Shown piece after piece: positions 1 to 11,014 of a stretch of 64,000 nucleotides of DNA. Numbering within the stretch: the stretch's first letter is position 1; each line of letters begins with the position of its first letter. Under the pieces are notes generated by a model, which was not told where the DNA came from, made no database searches, and saw only the letters and a program-made list of their open reading frames with translations. The stretch is from Gracilariopsis chorda (lineage: Eukaryota; Rhodophyta; Florideophyceae; Gracilariales; Gracilariaceae): positions 248,001 through 312,000 of the forward strand of contig NBIV01000012.1 in NCBI GenBank assembly GCA_003194525.1, given 5' to 3'. A program made the position numbers and the translations under genes.

Positions 1-85
1 GACCCCTTCGGAATTTGACGACCTCACGGACGAGCAGTATGGGGCCTACCAGAATCTCAAGGACCATCTGGTTAATCCGACGGTC

Positions 86-394
86 TTGGCGCTACCCAAG
101 GCCAATAAACCGTATCTCTTAGATACGGACGCATCTGCGACCCAAGTGGGCTGTGATCTTTCACCAGAGGAGGAGTCACCTAAGGATTATCCCCCAATTG
201 GCTATTGGAGTAGGTCCCTGACAAAGTCGGAAAGAAACTACAGCACCACGGAAAAGGAATGTTTGGCCATCGTGTGGTCAGTGCTCCATCTTCGGCCTTA
301 TTTGGAAGGAACTCGCTTTACCATTAGGACAGATCACCACTCCTTCCGCTGGCTACTGAACATGACGGACGCATCCTCCCGTCTGGCCCGATGA
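86..394 (+). pseudogene. Element B RNase H domain part
   Basis: Translated residues carry the Ty3/gypsy RT-RNase H signature: a Y-x-L-x-T-D-A-S strand, then P-I-G-Y-W-S-R-S-L, N-Y-S-T-T-E-K-E-C-L-A-I-V-W and F-x-I-R-T-D-H. This domain removes the RNA template during reverse transcription. It lies directly upstream of the integrase part on the same strand, as expected in a pol polyprotein. Confidence 0.8.
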
Positions 395-397
395 AGA

Positions 398-2470
398 TTG
401 CGCCTGGCCGAATTCGATTACGAAGTGACCTATAGGCCAGGGTTGAAACATCAGGTCGCAGATGCACTGTCACGCATCCTGACCGATGGTACGGACCAAA
501 CTCCCCTGGACTATGAGATTCCCACCATCTGGGACGGACCACAGTACACTGATGACGAGGGAGAAGAACCACCATTGGCTGAGGTGAGCATGGCCGAATG
601 GACGGACGGACACGGCGCAGCGATCTTATGCGCCGTGGACTGGGGAGATCCACCGTTGAATATCCATATGGCGCAGTCGAAAAGCGCGGATCTTACGCCA
701 ATACCCCTCGAGGAATACGTTCAGGACCAGAAAACGGACGAATACTGCACCCAGATAGGAGAGAAAGTAGGGACCCTTGGGTCACTGTTTGATTATGACC
801 GCCGAGGCATATTATGTCGCAGGTCACCATTTGACGGGGCAATACAGCGGGTAGTGCTTAAGGCCTTACGGGCACGCCTTCTTTATCTCGCGCACTATCC
901 GAGGTTGGCTGGCTATCCTGGAGGGACTAAGATGTATCAGACCCTGAGGAGATACTTTTACTGGCCCCTGATGGTCAATGACATAATGGAGACCGCAAGG
1001 ACTTGTGCAGCATGCGCAAATATCCGAGGGACAAGAGCGGTACATCAAGGGAAACTGAAGTTATTCCCAGCGGCCGGGCCTTTGGAGTTCATTGCCATGG
1101 ATATCCTAGGGCCATTTCCGAAGTCGACCCACGGCAACCGATTTATATTGGTGATTACCGATCGGTTTACCAAGTTAACCCGAGCAATTTCGCTCAAATC
1201 AACAACCGCCACGGACGTCACCATGGCTTTCCTTGTCCATTGGATTTATCCCTATGGAGTGCCACTCTATCTCCTTACCGACAATGGCTCTCAGTTTATC
1301 TCCAAATGCTTTGAGCATGTTTGCTCGGCCTTAGGTCTAAAACATCTCCTCACCACCGCGTACCATCCTCAGACCAATGGACAAGCCGAAACGTCTAACC
1401 GAACCCTGGCCAAGAGGCTAATTCACTACGTTTCCGAGCACCAATTGGACTGGGATGACTATGTCCAGCCGCTGGTCTATGCATATAATAATCAAGTGCA
1501 TAAGTCCACTGGTACAACTCCGTTTGACCTCACCCTCGTACGTGCCTCTGCGCCGTATATGGTTGACCTACAGGACTTAGGAGGCTCTCAGGACATAACG
1601 GAGGAAATGACTCCCGTCCAGGCCAAACGGTATTCGCGGAAGCGAAGTGACTCGATCTTGAAGGCCACACAGACCAAGTTGGACAAAGCGCAAGTGCGCT
1701 ATAAGGCCGATTTCGATCGGTCCGTTTGGTTTACACCACAAGTGGCCGTGGGAGATTATGTCCGCTTGGACAGACCACCGAAGGAAAAGTCTGAGGACGA
1801 GGACATCACCAAGACGCTGCTGCCAAAGTCCACTGGGCCCTTCAATGTACTTAAGTTCCTTGGGCACACGGTTACTATCGACCGAGATGGGCTCCAGGAC
1901 ACAGTCACAATGGACCGAGTCTCTCTGGCGCCACGCTCACCTTCAACTGAACCATTGGACTCGCGCGCTTTCCCTTCGTCCCAAACCCCACCCTCCATCA
2001 CTACGCAACCACTGGTCAATGAACCTACAGGCCCTCAGGAACCGCAGGTTTCCGCAGATCCAGAAGGCCCTTCCACCGATGGCTACCGTCCCCTGGACGA
2101 AATGGTACTCTCTGAAGAAGTACCCGACCGTATGAAAACGCCCGACGCTGTTCCTTCGGACGCTGACGGGTACAGTTTCCTCGACCAGATAGACCTACCG
2201 GAGTATGCCGGAATGAACGACCAACGGGAGTATGTCGTCGACCCCATCGTCTGCGCTGGGCCCACCGACGATGGCGAAGTGCGCTACAAAGTCCGTTGGT
2301 ATGGCTATGAGCCCAAGGATGATACTTGGCTTCCGAGGTCAGACATCCCGGATAATTTTGTGGCCCGCTATTGGTTAAAAACAGGGCACACGGAGCGTGA
2401 CCTTAAGGAGAGGGGTATCCCTGGCCACGAATTTGCGCCAGCACGGGCCCAATCCGCCTCCACCCAATAG
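398..2470 (+). CDS. Element B integrase with chromodomain
   Basis: About 690 residues are open. The first part (F-D-Y-E-V-x-Y-R-P-G, then A-D-A-L-S-R) is the end of RNase H. An H2C2 zinc finger follows (H-Y-P-R-L-A-G then C-A-A-C). The integrase core shows the DDE residues in D-I-L-G-P-F, L-T-D-N-G-S-Q-F and H-P-Q-T-N-G-Q-A-E-T. Near the C-terminus (about residues 610-665) a chromodomain is visible: Y-x-V-R-W-Y-G-Y, D-D-T-W-L-P and N-F-V-A-R-Y-W. Known role: integration of element cDNA, with the chromodomain directing target choice in chromoviruses. The protein is most similar, by eye, to the integrases of elements A and C in this window. Confidence 0.9.
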   Translation: MRLAEFDYEVTYRPGLKHQVADALSRILTDGTDQTPLDYEIPTIWDGPQYTDDEGEEPPLAEVSMAEWTDGHGAAILCAVDWGDPPLNIHMAQSKSADLTPIPLEEYVQDQKTDEYCTQIGEKVGTLGSLFDYDRRGILCRRSPFDGAIQRVVLKALRARLLYLAHYPRLAGYPGGTKMYQTLRRYFYWPLMVNDIMETARTCAACANIRGTRAVHQGKLKLFPAAGPLEFIAMDILGPFPKSTHGNRFILVITDRFTKLTRAISLKSTTATDVTMAFLVHWIYPYGVPLYLLTDNGSQFISKCFEHVCSALGLKHLLTTAYHPQTNGQAETSNRTLAKRLIHYVSEHQLDWDDYVQPLVYAYNNQVHKSTGTTPFDLTLVRASAPYMVDLQDLGGSQDITEEMTPVQAKRYSRKRSDSILKATQTKLDKAQVRYKADFDRSVWFTPQVAVGDYVRLDRPPKEKSEDEDITKTLLPKSTGPFNVLKFLGHTVTIDRDGLQDTVTMDRVSLAPRSPSTEPLDSRAFPSSQTPPSITTQPLVNEPTGPQEPQVSADPEGPSTDGYRPLDEMVLSEEVPDRMKTPDAVPSDADGYSFLDQIDLPEYAGMNDQREYVVDPIVCAGPTDDGEVRYKVRWYGYEPKDDTWLPRSDIPDNFVARYWLKTGHTERDLKERGIPGHEFAPARAQSASTQ

Positions 2471-2825
2471 GAACACTGCTCTTGGCCACGGCGCCCACGG
2501 AACCGCCTCCCACGCCGCCCCACTCGCTGGCCGCCTGACAGTTCTTTCGAAAGTTTACCGCGACGATGACCAGCTTGGGCGCCACATAACCCCAAAGTTC
2601 CTCGTTCATCAATGCCGAAAACCTCAGGAACGACGCGCGGATGGCTCACCTATAAGGAGAGTGTGCCAAAACCCCAGGGACTTGTTTCGAAACCGACCTA
2701 GTGTTTGTCAAGGGTAGAGATGAAGACCGATGGAGCGCGAGAGAGAAGACGCACACCTTGACGCTAGAAGGGCAAAAAAGGGAACCATAGTGTTTACTGA
2801 GGACTACTGGCCATAATGACGACCA

Positions 2826-3457
2826 CTAGGACGACGCAGCCGGCTGAGAAGGGGATCCCGTGCGGGCGCGCTTGCGAGCTGGACTCCGGGCGGAAGAGGA
2901 CGATGCACCACCAGCTGACTCCGTGTCCGAGAGATTAAGATCAAAGCGGATATCAAGGTCTGTGGCGACACACTCGGACAACACCTTAGAGTTATCCTCC
3001 AGCATGGTCGCTAAGGCGTCTTTGGCCTCTTGGTTACGCTGAACCAGCGAGTGGTACCGCGAAGCCCGGCGAGCCCGGGACTGGGCGGAACGAAGAGCCC
3101 CAACGATACCAGTGGGTTCAAGGATACCGACGGACGTGCATACCTTCTTCAGGTCATCGAAGGCCATCGTCATGACCTTTGGAATGACCGGCACGGGAGG
3201 CGGAGGAGGGACCACAGGGCGGAAACCATCATGGACGTAGGAGGTGGGGAAGCCAAGAGACTGATGGACGCCTCTGGGGGCTCTTCCATGGCAACCTCAT
3301 GCGCCGGCACGAAAGAAGGCGCTACCGATGGGGGCGGTACAGGAACTACCGCCTGCTCCCGGACTGGGGGATGAAGACAACCTTCGTGAAACCCAATGGC
3401 TTGAGCATAGTAATCCGGCACGGACTGACGTGGCTCGTTCACGGGGACCACCAGCAA
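2826..3457 (-). pseudogene. Element B antisense accessory region, distal part
   Basis: Antisense to pol, downstream of the integrase. The translation is Pro-rich (R-E-Q-A-V-V-P-V-P-P-P), followed by a charged helical stretch and a Ser/Arg/Lys-rich tail (S-P-A-R-K-R-A-R-T-G-S-P) that resembles a nuclear localisation signal. It lies in line with the antisense region at 14019-14986; element A is inserted between the two. It is probably the C-terminal part of the same accessory protein. This link is inferred from position and strand. Function is unknown. Confidence 0.5.
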
Positions 3458-3691
3458 TGGTTTGGCCTGGTAGACGTTCCCGTCGTCATTGCCTAAAGGA
3501 TGTCGCAGGATCGGAAAGAAGGTGTCGGTGTCTTAATCGTACCAAAGAAACCCGGGGGTCTGCGCCCAGTCGACCTGAAGGACATAATTCAATAGGGCCT
3601 CGGCCTCTTCACTCTCGTACTCCGTACCCAAGACAATGTTCTGCACTCCCAACTCACGGATGAGCCGCATCAAGGGCTGCCGAAGGGGCAC

Positions 3692-4229
3692 TGTGAGGTA
3701 GTGCGCGCGAGCGCCCTACTCAGGTGAAATGTCCGGGAACGGTGACGGTGGGTATCGCGCAACGGGGTGTAAGGCCGTGCGGCTACCGAGTCGGAAAAGG
3801 CGGAACGGTGAAGGTGCGGAGTAGCGCAGGACCCTCTGCTGTGAGGCCTAGTACGGAGACACGCGTAGCCGAAACAGGTACCACGCGCCTAAACAGAGAG
3901 CCGATGTAACGGTAGATATCCGATACGGCGCAGCCTGTACAGGACTTTGACGAGCTGCGTCTCCTACTACGACTTAGGATCCGTGCCAAGGAACTAAGAC
4001 GAAGAACCTAGTAGGAAGCACCTTGAGTTTACTTGGTGAGGGCGTCGGCCGCGCTGGCGGAGAATAAATATCCAGCTGGGCCGGGCCACACGTGTATGGC
4101 TTACCGCTCGCGGGGCACTAGCTGCCACCGGCACACACGTGTGCTACTACAACTACTACACTAGCCGAATAGCGTAAGGGCTCTTACAGCCAGAATACCA
4201 CTCCAATAAACGGTTTTCACTTCCTTACA
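3692..4229 (-). repeat. 3' LTR of element A
   Basis: 538 bp with TG...CA ends, matching 13476-14013 over its full length. Inside the element, on the - strand, the flanking polypurine tract reads GAAGGGGGG then TC immediately before the LTR (plus-strand 4230-4242). Confidence 0.92.
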
Positions 4230-4385
4230 GACCCCCCTTCTCACACTGTTGTCCGTCCCCAGACAGCTATCTTCGATTTCCGTGTACAGCCTCTTTCAAC
4301 CGTTCTGCTCGACCCGTACTCATAAGAGTCCCCTTCACTTTCATCCGTGTATCGCTTCCTCCCGCACCCCGGTTCACACTCCATC

Positions 4386-6285
4386 ATGCCGCAGGTCGGC
4401 GAGAATTGGGTCAGCCCTGACACAGAGTTCGACCATCGCCGCCTTCCGGGACGCACACCAATTTCCCGTCGTCGGATTGTTCTTCCCTCTCCTGTCGATG
4501 AGTACGTTGCTGCCGCCGCTGAGTGGTTCGATGCTTCTCCCTTCTCTGCCATTCCGGTTGGTCCGAGCATTGGTTACAGGGCTGGGAATAAACGCCTTCG
4601 CGACGGTGCGTGGGAAGCCCGACGGGGGCACATGCGAATCCGAGTCAATGACGGACCCCACCTTAATGCCGTACGAACAGAACTCGCTGTCTGTATCCGT
4701 TGATATGCCGTGGGTTCGGTGCGCACAGGAACGAGATTATCAACACAAACTTTCCGTAATTCTCAGCTGCCTTCGGGATCAATATGATTCAAACACTGAC
4801 ACGGAACCCTTCCCACCACCAGGCCACAATCTCCTTGCTCTAGTCGCGTGGCGGGCGCCGTTAGACGGATTATACCTCACCTTCGAGCGTGAGCGCTGGG
4901 GTGATGACATCAGCGACGAAGCACGCATCCGGAGCTGTCATTTGGTGTTCTTTGGATGGCACAACCAGGAGTTCCACGATCTTCTTCGTCCGAAGCGGCA
5001 GGGCTTATATCTTCCTGTTCCGCAGGAAGAGCGGATGTTCGACGTTTCGAGGTATCTCTGTGTGCCGACTCCCCCGATTGCGGCATACTATTCGGGCGTG
5101 ATGCTCGCCGAAGGGCGGCTGCCATCCATCGCCCGCACTGTTCTCCAGACGGAATGGGCAGTGCTGGCATTCTTCGCGTTCCTTTACGCAGCCCGTGACG
5201 GACTACCAATGCAGTCGAAGTTCTCCGACTGGTGCCTTGGACAAGATGCTGACTTGGACGCTCCGGTTGGATGGCTGTTCAGGCTCCCATGTGAGCTGGT
5301 TCGTTTCATCTGGGGGCTCTGGGTCGAAAACATAGTCCGCGGAACCGCATTCGGCGCAGCAGTAGCCGACTCTCTCCTGGATTACGTCGTCAGGATCGAC
5401 TGGGAAAGGACACCGAGCCCCGGATACTTGTGGTACGACTACGACGAAGACCGTTTCACGGATATCCCAAGGCATCCTGTAGGGCGTGATGATGGCAAGT
5501 AGTACAGAAACAACCTTCCTTATCTGCCGGAGTCGCAGTGGATGGCTGCGCCTCGCGACTACGCTCCACACTATTTTCCACAAGCAGCGGGGTTCGTTCG
5601 GGAATGCCTCGCTGGTATGCAATTATTCAATACCGTCAGCGGAGATGACGATGACGAAGGCGCATTGGCCGTCCAGTCTGAAGCGACACAAGATCCGACT
5701 CGGATGCGCCCAGGCGTTTCCTACATGCACCAGCGCCGGGTTTGTTCGGTCAATATCGAACCAGATTCGGTAACTGCTCTGCATCATTTCCATCGGAATT
5801 CCGTCGTGACTGAGGAGCTCGACTTGTCCACCGATAGAACACATCTTTGAGCAGCACTGTACCGAGCGTATCGCAAGTTGAACGACCGGTGTGCAGAGCT
5901 GGAAGTGCCGGTATCGGATAGCATTATGCAAGCACTGGACCGCCCGATGGAATGGGTGGTGGAAGCGAAGCGCCATCCGAACTTGCGAATTGCTGCGTCC
6001 CACCAGTTTAACGAGATAGTCAATCAGGTGAGGCGCAGTGCTGAAACCGTGCTCGGGAATGCAGGTAGTGTGTTCGCCTGCGAGGACGCAACCGATGTTA
6101 TAACGGGAGTGGCGGCGGGTTTGGCGGTCGAAGCGTCCGGTGCGAAAGGGGTGTTGGGCGAGGACCATGTAACTCCCGCTGACAGCGGAACAGATAGGAC
6201 AGGTATGCCAACGTCGGATGGGGCACATGGCGATTCTCAGAGGCAAGGCACGTGCTGCCTGAGTGCAATTGATCAAATAAAATAA
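4386..6285 (+). pseudogene. Element A antisense accessory region (aORF)
   Basis: Opposite in strand to gag-pol, between integrase and 3' LTR. Reading + strand, the translated blocks match element B's accessory protein in order: R-x-I-x-L-P-S-x-V, P-P-P-G-H-N-L-L-A-L-V, R-A-P-L-D-G-L-Y, A-R-I-R-S, W-H-N-Q-E-F-H-D, V-P-T-P-P-I-A-A-Y-Y and a following E-W-A-V-L-A-F-F-A-F-L. The longest open stretch ends at 5502; further coding-like sequence (C-A-E-L-E-V-P-V) runs to about 6285. It appears broken, with few breaks. No known domain was recognised. The sequence is clearly diverged from B's copy, so conservation of the motifs is informative. Confidence 0.6.
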
Positions 6286-6773
6286 ATGAGCAATTTTTTG
6301 AGCAGTGCGACATATGGTTGAACTTGTTTATGCGCCCGAGCTCGGAATACCGGCCAGAAGACACCAAACAGGGCGTTTTCCGGAGAGTTCAAATCCGTAT
6401 TCAGATTCGTTCTGCGATGCCTAGAAGCCGAGATACGGGCAAGTCTTTGTTTCGGCCACTTTTTCGGCTTGCAAACCGGTTTCAAAAAATCTGAACAGTT
6501 CCGGGGCGGATTATTTGATACTGTCTCGTGCGCAATGGCAAAGCCTTTCGCGCTATAAGCGTCTATACTTTCCAGTTGTCACACCAGGTTAGCCTCTCAA
6601 GGGGTGGATCTTTAGCATTGTTGACGCCGTTTCGGGGCTCGTGGTTCAACCGCCGTGTCAATGCTGGTTTGCGCCGCGTCCCGATGTGACGCAGTACCGC
6701 CTCGGGTTTCAAAGTAGGAGCTTTGGTACCTTCTGCCTACTCTGTTGAGTCAGAGCGACACGAGAATGATTCA

Positions 6774-8606
6774 CTATGTCGAGTTTCGCTTTCGGTGTTT
6801 TGTACCCCCCCTCTCAGTCGGCGACGCGTCCTCGCGGCGAACCGTTCTTCGGAAGTAACGCGCCACGAAGTTGTGTGGAATGTTCCGCTTTGGTTCCCAT
6901 GTGGGCTTCTTGAAGCCGTACCACTTAACGCGGACCAGTTCTTCTCCATCTTCGGCAACTCCATGGTCGATGACCTTCTCGACCACCCATTCCTTTTCTG
7001 CCGATATCGGATCAGAAGCCTTGGAGTGAGAGTTCTCCGCGTCTGTGACTTTGTCGGGATCAACCGATACCGATTTTTCTGCGATTGCAGAGCCATCCGA
7101 TGCGCGTTCGCGCATGGGTTCTGGGAACGACTCATCCGTTCCAACTTCATTTTCCTCCGATTCTTTGGGTGCGGCCGTGTTCGGTTGGACCTTCTGAGAA
7201 ACCGTAGGTCCAGCTGCCGTCACCCGGGCAATACTAACTATATCGTGTAGCCCGTCGACGTCAAGCGTGACCGTACTGTCGGTAGCACGGATGACCTTGT
7301 AGGGGCCTTCCGAGTTCGGTAGTAGTTTTCGGACGATATCTTCGTACTCGGTGGATGCTTTCTTCCGAGGCGGGGTATCTAAGTAAACCATATCACACTC
7401 CGCAAAAGTTGGCTTGTACCGTATTCGGGAGTCGTAGGAGGTTCTGTAGCGCTCCTGTGCAGTACCTAATTTCGTGTAGGCCAGCTTCATGAGTTCGGAA
7501 ATCCGGGCGCGCGTGACGCGCTTGGTTTCTCCCGGTGTCGGGACGAGGGATGCCGTTTGCGGAAGTGCGGATGTAGGGTCATCCAGCACGATCCCTGGAG
7601 GGTGCCGAGTGAGGGAGAGGTCGAAAGGAGTGAAACCGGTTGAACGGTGAACTTGCAGGTTATACCCGTACACAAAGGGCTGGACGAGCTTTTCCCAGTC
7701 CTTCTGGTGTTCGGATACGTAGTGTCGCAAGCGGTTGATCAACACTTTGTTAAACCTTTCGGCCTGTCCGTTCGTCTGCGGATGATAGGCGGCTGTAAGT
7801 ACATGCGTAGTTCCGAGATCGGCTGCAAGCGACTCGAAATACTTGGCGACGAACTGCGGACCGTTGTCGGTAAGTAGGTGGGTAGGAATCCCGTAAGGGT
7901 AAACCCAGTTCTCCAAGAAAGCGATGGCGATGTCAGTCGCCTTCGTATCCGATAGCGGTATGGCTTTCGTGAGCTTCGTGAAGCGGTCCGTTATCACTAG
8001 TATGTACTTGTTTCCGCGTCCGGTTTTCGGCAGTGGGCCAAGGATGTCCATAGCCACGACTTCGAATGGCCCCGATGCCGGGAACAACTTCAAGCATTTC
8101 TGGTTCTTGAAGTATGTTCCGCGAATGGCTCGACATGGCTCGCACCATGAGACGGTTTCATATACATGCTGTGACATGAGGGGCCAGTAGAAGTCCCGTC
8201 GCAATATATAATACATCTTGACGGAGCCCGGATGACCAGCCAGGCGTGGGTAGTGAGAGAGATAGAGTACTCTATCCCGTAGAGACTCCGGGACGACCCT
8301 CTGTATGGCTCCGTCAATCGGTGAGATTCTGCAGAGTATTCCGGAGTGGTTGTAATCGAACTGGGACTTCGGATCTCCAACGGACAGGGCTTTCTCCTTG
8401 CAAAACGGGTCCTCTGCTTGGGCGGCGATAAACTCTTTGACCGTTATCGTGGTGATCTCAGGCTGTTCCGGTACGGTCGCCATAACGTGCAAGGGTTCTC
8501 CTGTGCCCGTAGTCGTCGGAAAATTCACCAGTACATTCTTGTAGATTTCTCCGTTCACGGCAACATCTGTGACGACATATTCCGACTCGGATTCATCCTC
8601 GTCCAC
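6774..8606 (-). CDS. Element A integrase with chromodomain
   Basis: 610 residues are open. Features in order: H2C2 finger (H-Y-P-R-L-A-G-H then C-E-P-C), catalytic core with D in M-D-I-L-G-P-L, D in L-T-D-N-G-P-Q-F and E in H-P-Q-T-N-G-Q-A-E-R, then a GPY/F-like region (S-E-G-P-Y-K-V). A C-terminal chromodomain follows (V-R-V-K-W-Y-G-F, P-T-W-E-P, H-N-F-V-A-R-Y-F). It inserts element cDNA into the genome. It lies downstream of RNase H as in all Ty3/gypsy elements. Confidence 0.92.
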   Translation of the reverse strand: MDEDESESEYVVTDVAVNGEIYKNVLVNFPTTTGTGEPLHVMATVPEQPEITTITVKEFIAAQAEDPFCKEKALSVGDPKSQFDYNHSGILCRISPIDGAIQRVVPESLRDRVLYLSHYPRLAGHPGSVKMYYILRRDFYWPLMSQHVYETVSWCEPCRAIRGTYFKNQKCLKLFPASGPFEVVAMDILGPLPKTGRGNKYILVITDRFTKLTKAIPLSDTKATDIAIAFLENWVYPYGIPTHLLTDNGPQFVAKYFESLAADLGTTHVLTAAYHPQTNGQAERFNKVLINRLRHYVSEHQKDWEKLVQPFVYGYNLQVHRSTGFTPFDLSLTRHPPGIVLDDPTSALPQTASLVPTPGETKRVTRARISELMKLAYTKLGTAQERYRTSYDSRIRYKPTFAECDMVYLDTPPRKKASTEYEDIVRKLLPNSEGPYKVIRATDSTVTLDVDGLHDIVSIARVTAAGPTVSQKVQPNTAAPKESEENEVGTDESFPEPMRERASDGSAIAEKSVSVDPDKVTDAENSHSKASDPISAEKEWVVEKVIDHGVAEDGEELVRVKWYGFKKPTWEPKRNIPHNFVARYFRRTVRREDASPTERGGTKHRKRNST

Positions 8607-8639
8607 GAATAGACATGGTACTTCATCCTCGAGAGGCTT

Positions 8640-10013
8640 TTAATCGTTTCCGTCTGTTGGCATGCGGGACACTGCGTCCGCGGGAAGGTGCTTGATCCCG
8701 GGACGGTACTGGACTTCGAAGTCGAACTCCGCGAGGCACAAGCGCCATCTGGCGAGTCTTCCAGTCGCATCGGTTATATTTAGAAGCCAACGCAGAGCGT
8801 TGTGATCCGTTCGAACGATGAACAGTTGTCCTTCAAGGTAAGGCCGTAGGAGTAGCATGCTCCAAACGATGGCCAAGCACTCACGTTCGGACGTGCTGTA
8901 GTTCCTCTCCGGTGCAGTTAACGAACGGCTCCAGTACCCAATTGGTCGGAAATCTTTCGCATCCCCTTGTTGCTGGAGCAATGTGCACCCGACTTGACGG
9001 TTACAAGCATCCGTTTCCAGTATGTAGGGCTTACCGGGTTTCGGGAGAGAAAGAATTGGAGGTGAGGTCAAATTCTCTTTGAGTGTTCTGAAGGCCTCCA
9101 TATCTTAATCCGAAAACGGTTCCAGGTCCACGGGTTGGTTCTTCTCTAACTTCCGGTTTAACGGATGGGCAATTCGTGCACAGTTGGGCACGAAACGTCT
9201 GTAAACGTTACAGAGGCCCAAGAATGCCCGAAGCTCAATCTGTGTCCGTGGCGTTTTAGCTTTCGTAACAGCGTCGCAAGTCCTCGACGCCACTTGAAGC
9301 TTTCCGGGTCGGATGACGTGTCCCAAGTAGTCAAGAGCCGATTGGAAAAGGAAGCACTTCTTTAGCTTCAACGTTATTCCGGCTTCTTTGAGGAGGCCAA
9401 GTACCTTCGTCAGGTGCTTGAAATGATCCAAAACAGAACTAGAGTATATTATGACATCGTCGAGATACACTATAGCAAACTGCCAACGAAACTTAATTAG
9501 GATGACGTCTATGGCCCTCTGGAACGTCGCCGGGGCGTTATTCAAACCAAATGGCATCCGAGTAAAGCGGTAAAGACCCACATGAGAGGTGAAAGTCGTC
9601 TTATCCCTGTCGGGTTGGTCGATTTCCACTTGCCAATATCCCCAGTTGGCATCAAGAGTGGAGAACACCCTTGCGTCTCCTAGTGAATCAATATACTCAT
9701 CCATTCGTGGTATCGGGTAAGAGTCACGAACCGTGACAGCGTTGAGCTTTCTGTAGTCCACGCAGAAGCGCCATGAGCCGTCCTTTTTCAAGGCTATGAC
9801 TACTGGGCTTGCCCATTCTGCCGAAGACGGTTCAATAACTCCTTCGTCGAGCATCTTCGCCACTTGCTCTTTCTCCCATTCACGGGCCTTCTGACCAGAT
9901 CTGTAGGGGACTTGGTGCACCGTTCGGGCATCGGGTTCCATGTCAATCCGATGTTTGACCGCTGTGATGGTACCTAAATGTCCATCCCACATGTCAGCAT
10001 ACTCGGAGAGCAT
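8640..10013 (-). CDS. Element A reverse transcriptase and RNase H region
   Basis: RT shows V-V-I-A-L-K-K-D-G-S-W-R-F-C-V-D-Y-R-K-L-N, M-P-F-G-L-N-N-A-P-A-T-F-Q and the catalytic Y-L-D-D-V-I-I-Y-S box. RNase H follows, with L-E-T-D-A-C, N-Y-S-T-S-E-R-E-C-L-A-I-V-W and V-R-T-D-H-N-A-L-R-W-L. This is the typical Ty3/gypsy order and spacing, between protease and integrase. Confidence 0.92.
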
Positions 10014-10493
10014 CTGAATGATCTTGTTCCGTTGCGGTTCATACTCTTCACGGATGTTAACGGTCGATGTCCAGTCCGCGTCTGGGTGTTTGTCCTTGAA
10101 TTTCGTACCCCCCTTCTCAGTGTTGTCGACGTCCTCGTCGACCTGAGTATGGGTTGTATCTGTAATGGAGAGGATAGCTGCAGGTGCTGGGTGAGTATTA
10201 CCGATGACGGTTTATTTCGATAAGTGTGTAGGGCGGTCACTCATGTTCGAAACCAATACGTAGAAAGACCGATTCGGAAGGACTTCCATAACGCCATTCG
10301 CCAGCAACTGGAGGTTGCGACGCGTTGTGTGAAGGTGATTCTGTATGTACACCAGTCCGTGCGTATCGGATTGAACCAGGACTGCGGTTTCGGACATAGG
10401 AGGGAGTAATATTGAACGAGCGACTCGAAGCTTCGTTGATACCGTATTACGGAGAATTCGAGCGGGGATGGTTACACCGTTGCGGGAACCATT

Positions 10494-10925
10494 TCAGGCA
10501 TCTAAAAGAGCCACGGGCGGTGAGTTGTGGAACGATATTTTCCGTTCCTTGGGGTAGATCGCTTTGACATAGCGGTCTATAAATGTAGTACCCAGTATGC
10601 AGTCGACTGCCAGGTTGGATGAAACAAGGAACCGACCTCGGACCTTCAAGGTACCGAGGCGGATGTCGAGAGGAACGACACTGAGGATGGTCATAGAGCG
10701 ACTTGACGCATCCGATACCCTAGGAGTATCGAGCGGTAGTAACTTCGATTCCCATCCGGGTGGTAGTACGCGGGTGTGAATCAGGTTCGGTGAGGCACCT
10801 GTATCCAGAACGCTGGTAATCATTCGTGTCAATCGGGGACTGTGATAGAGGGCTGTCAGGACCTTATAGTTCTGACTTCGGAACAAGTACACCGGTTCGG
10901 AAGTGTCGAGGGTACAATTCAACAC
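10494..10925 (-). CDS. Element A aspartic protease region
   Basis: A retropepsin-type active site V-L-D-T-G-A-S-P-N-L-I is followed by a hydrophobic flap region and a second I-L-G-T-T-F-I box. This protease cleaves the Gag-Pol polyprotein. It sits between gag and RT on the same strand. Confidence 0.8.
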   Translation of the reverse strand: MLNCTLDTSEPVYLFRSQNYKVLTALYHSPRLTRMITSVLDTGASPNLIHTRVLPPGWESKLLPLDTPRVSDASSRSMTILSVVPLDIRLGTLKVRGRFLVSSNLAVDCILGTTFIDRYVKAIYPKERKISFHNSPPVALLDA

Positions 10926-11014
10926 TTCATAATGGAGTCCATCTTCCGTAACGGCGGTCCGTTCGACGGCTGGGTCTCCATTGAGGCTATCACCTTTGAC
11001 AGGGCACGGCGCCT

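Noticed and set aside
2397-2717. 106-codon + strand frame after B's integrase
   Set aside because: No similarity to an envelope or other gene; overlaps the integrase end in another frame.
4249-4385. N-terminal extension of the antisense region in element A
   Set aside because: The open frame starts right at the LTR edge but similarity to B and C begins only near 4386, so the extension is not supported.
6723-7250. 175-codon + strand frame in element A
   Set aside because: Complementary to the 3' end of the integrase/chromodomain coding region.
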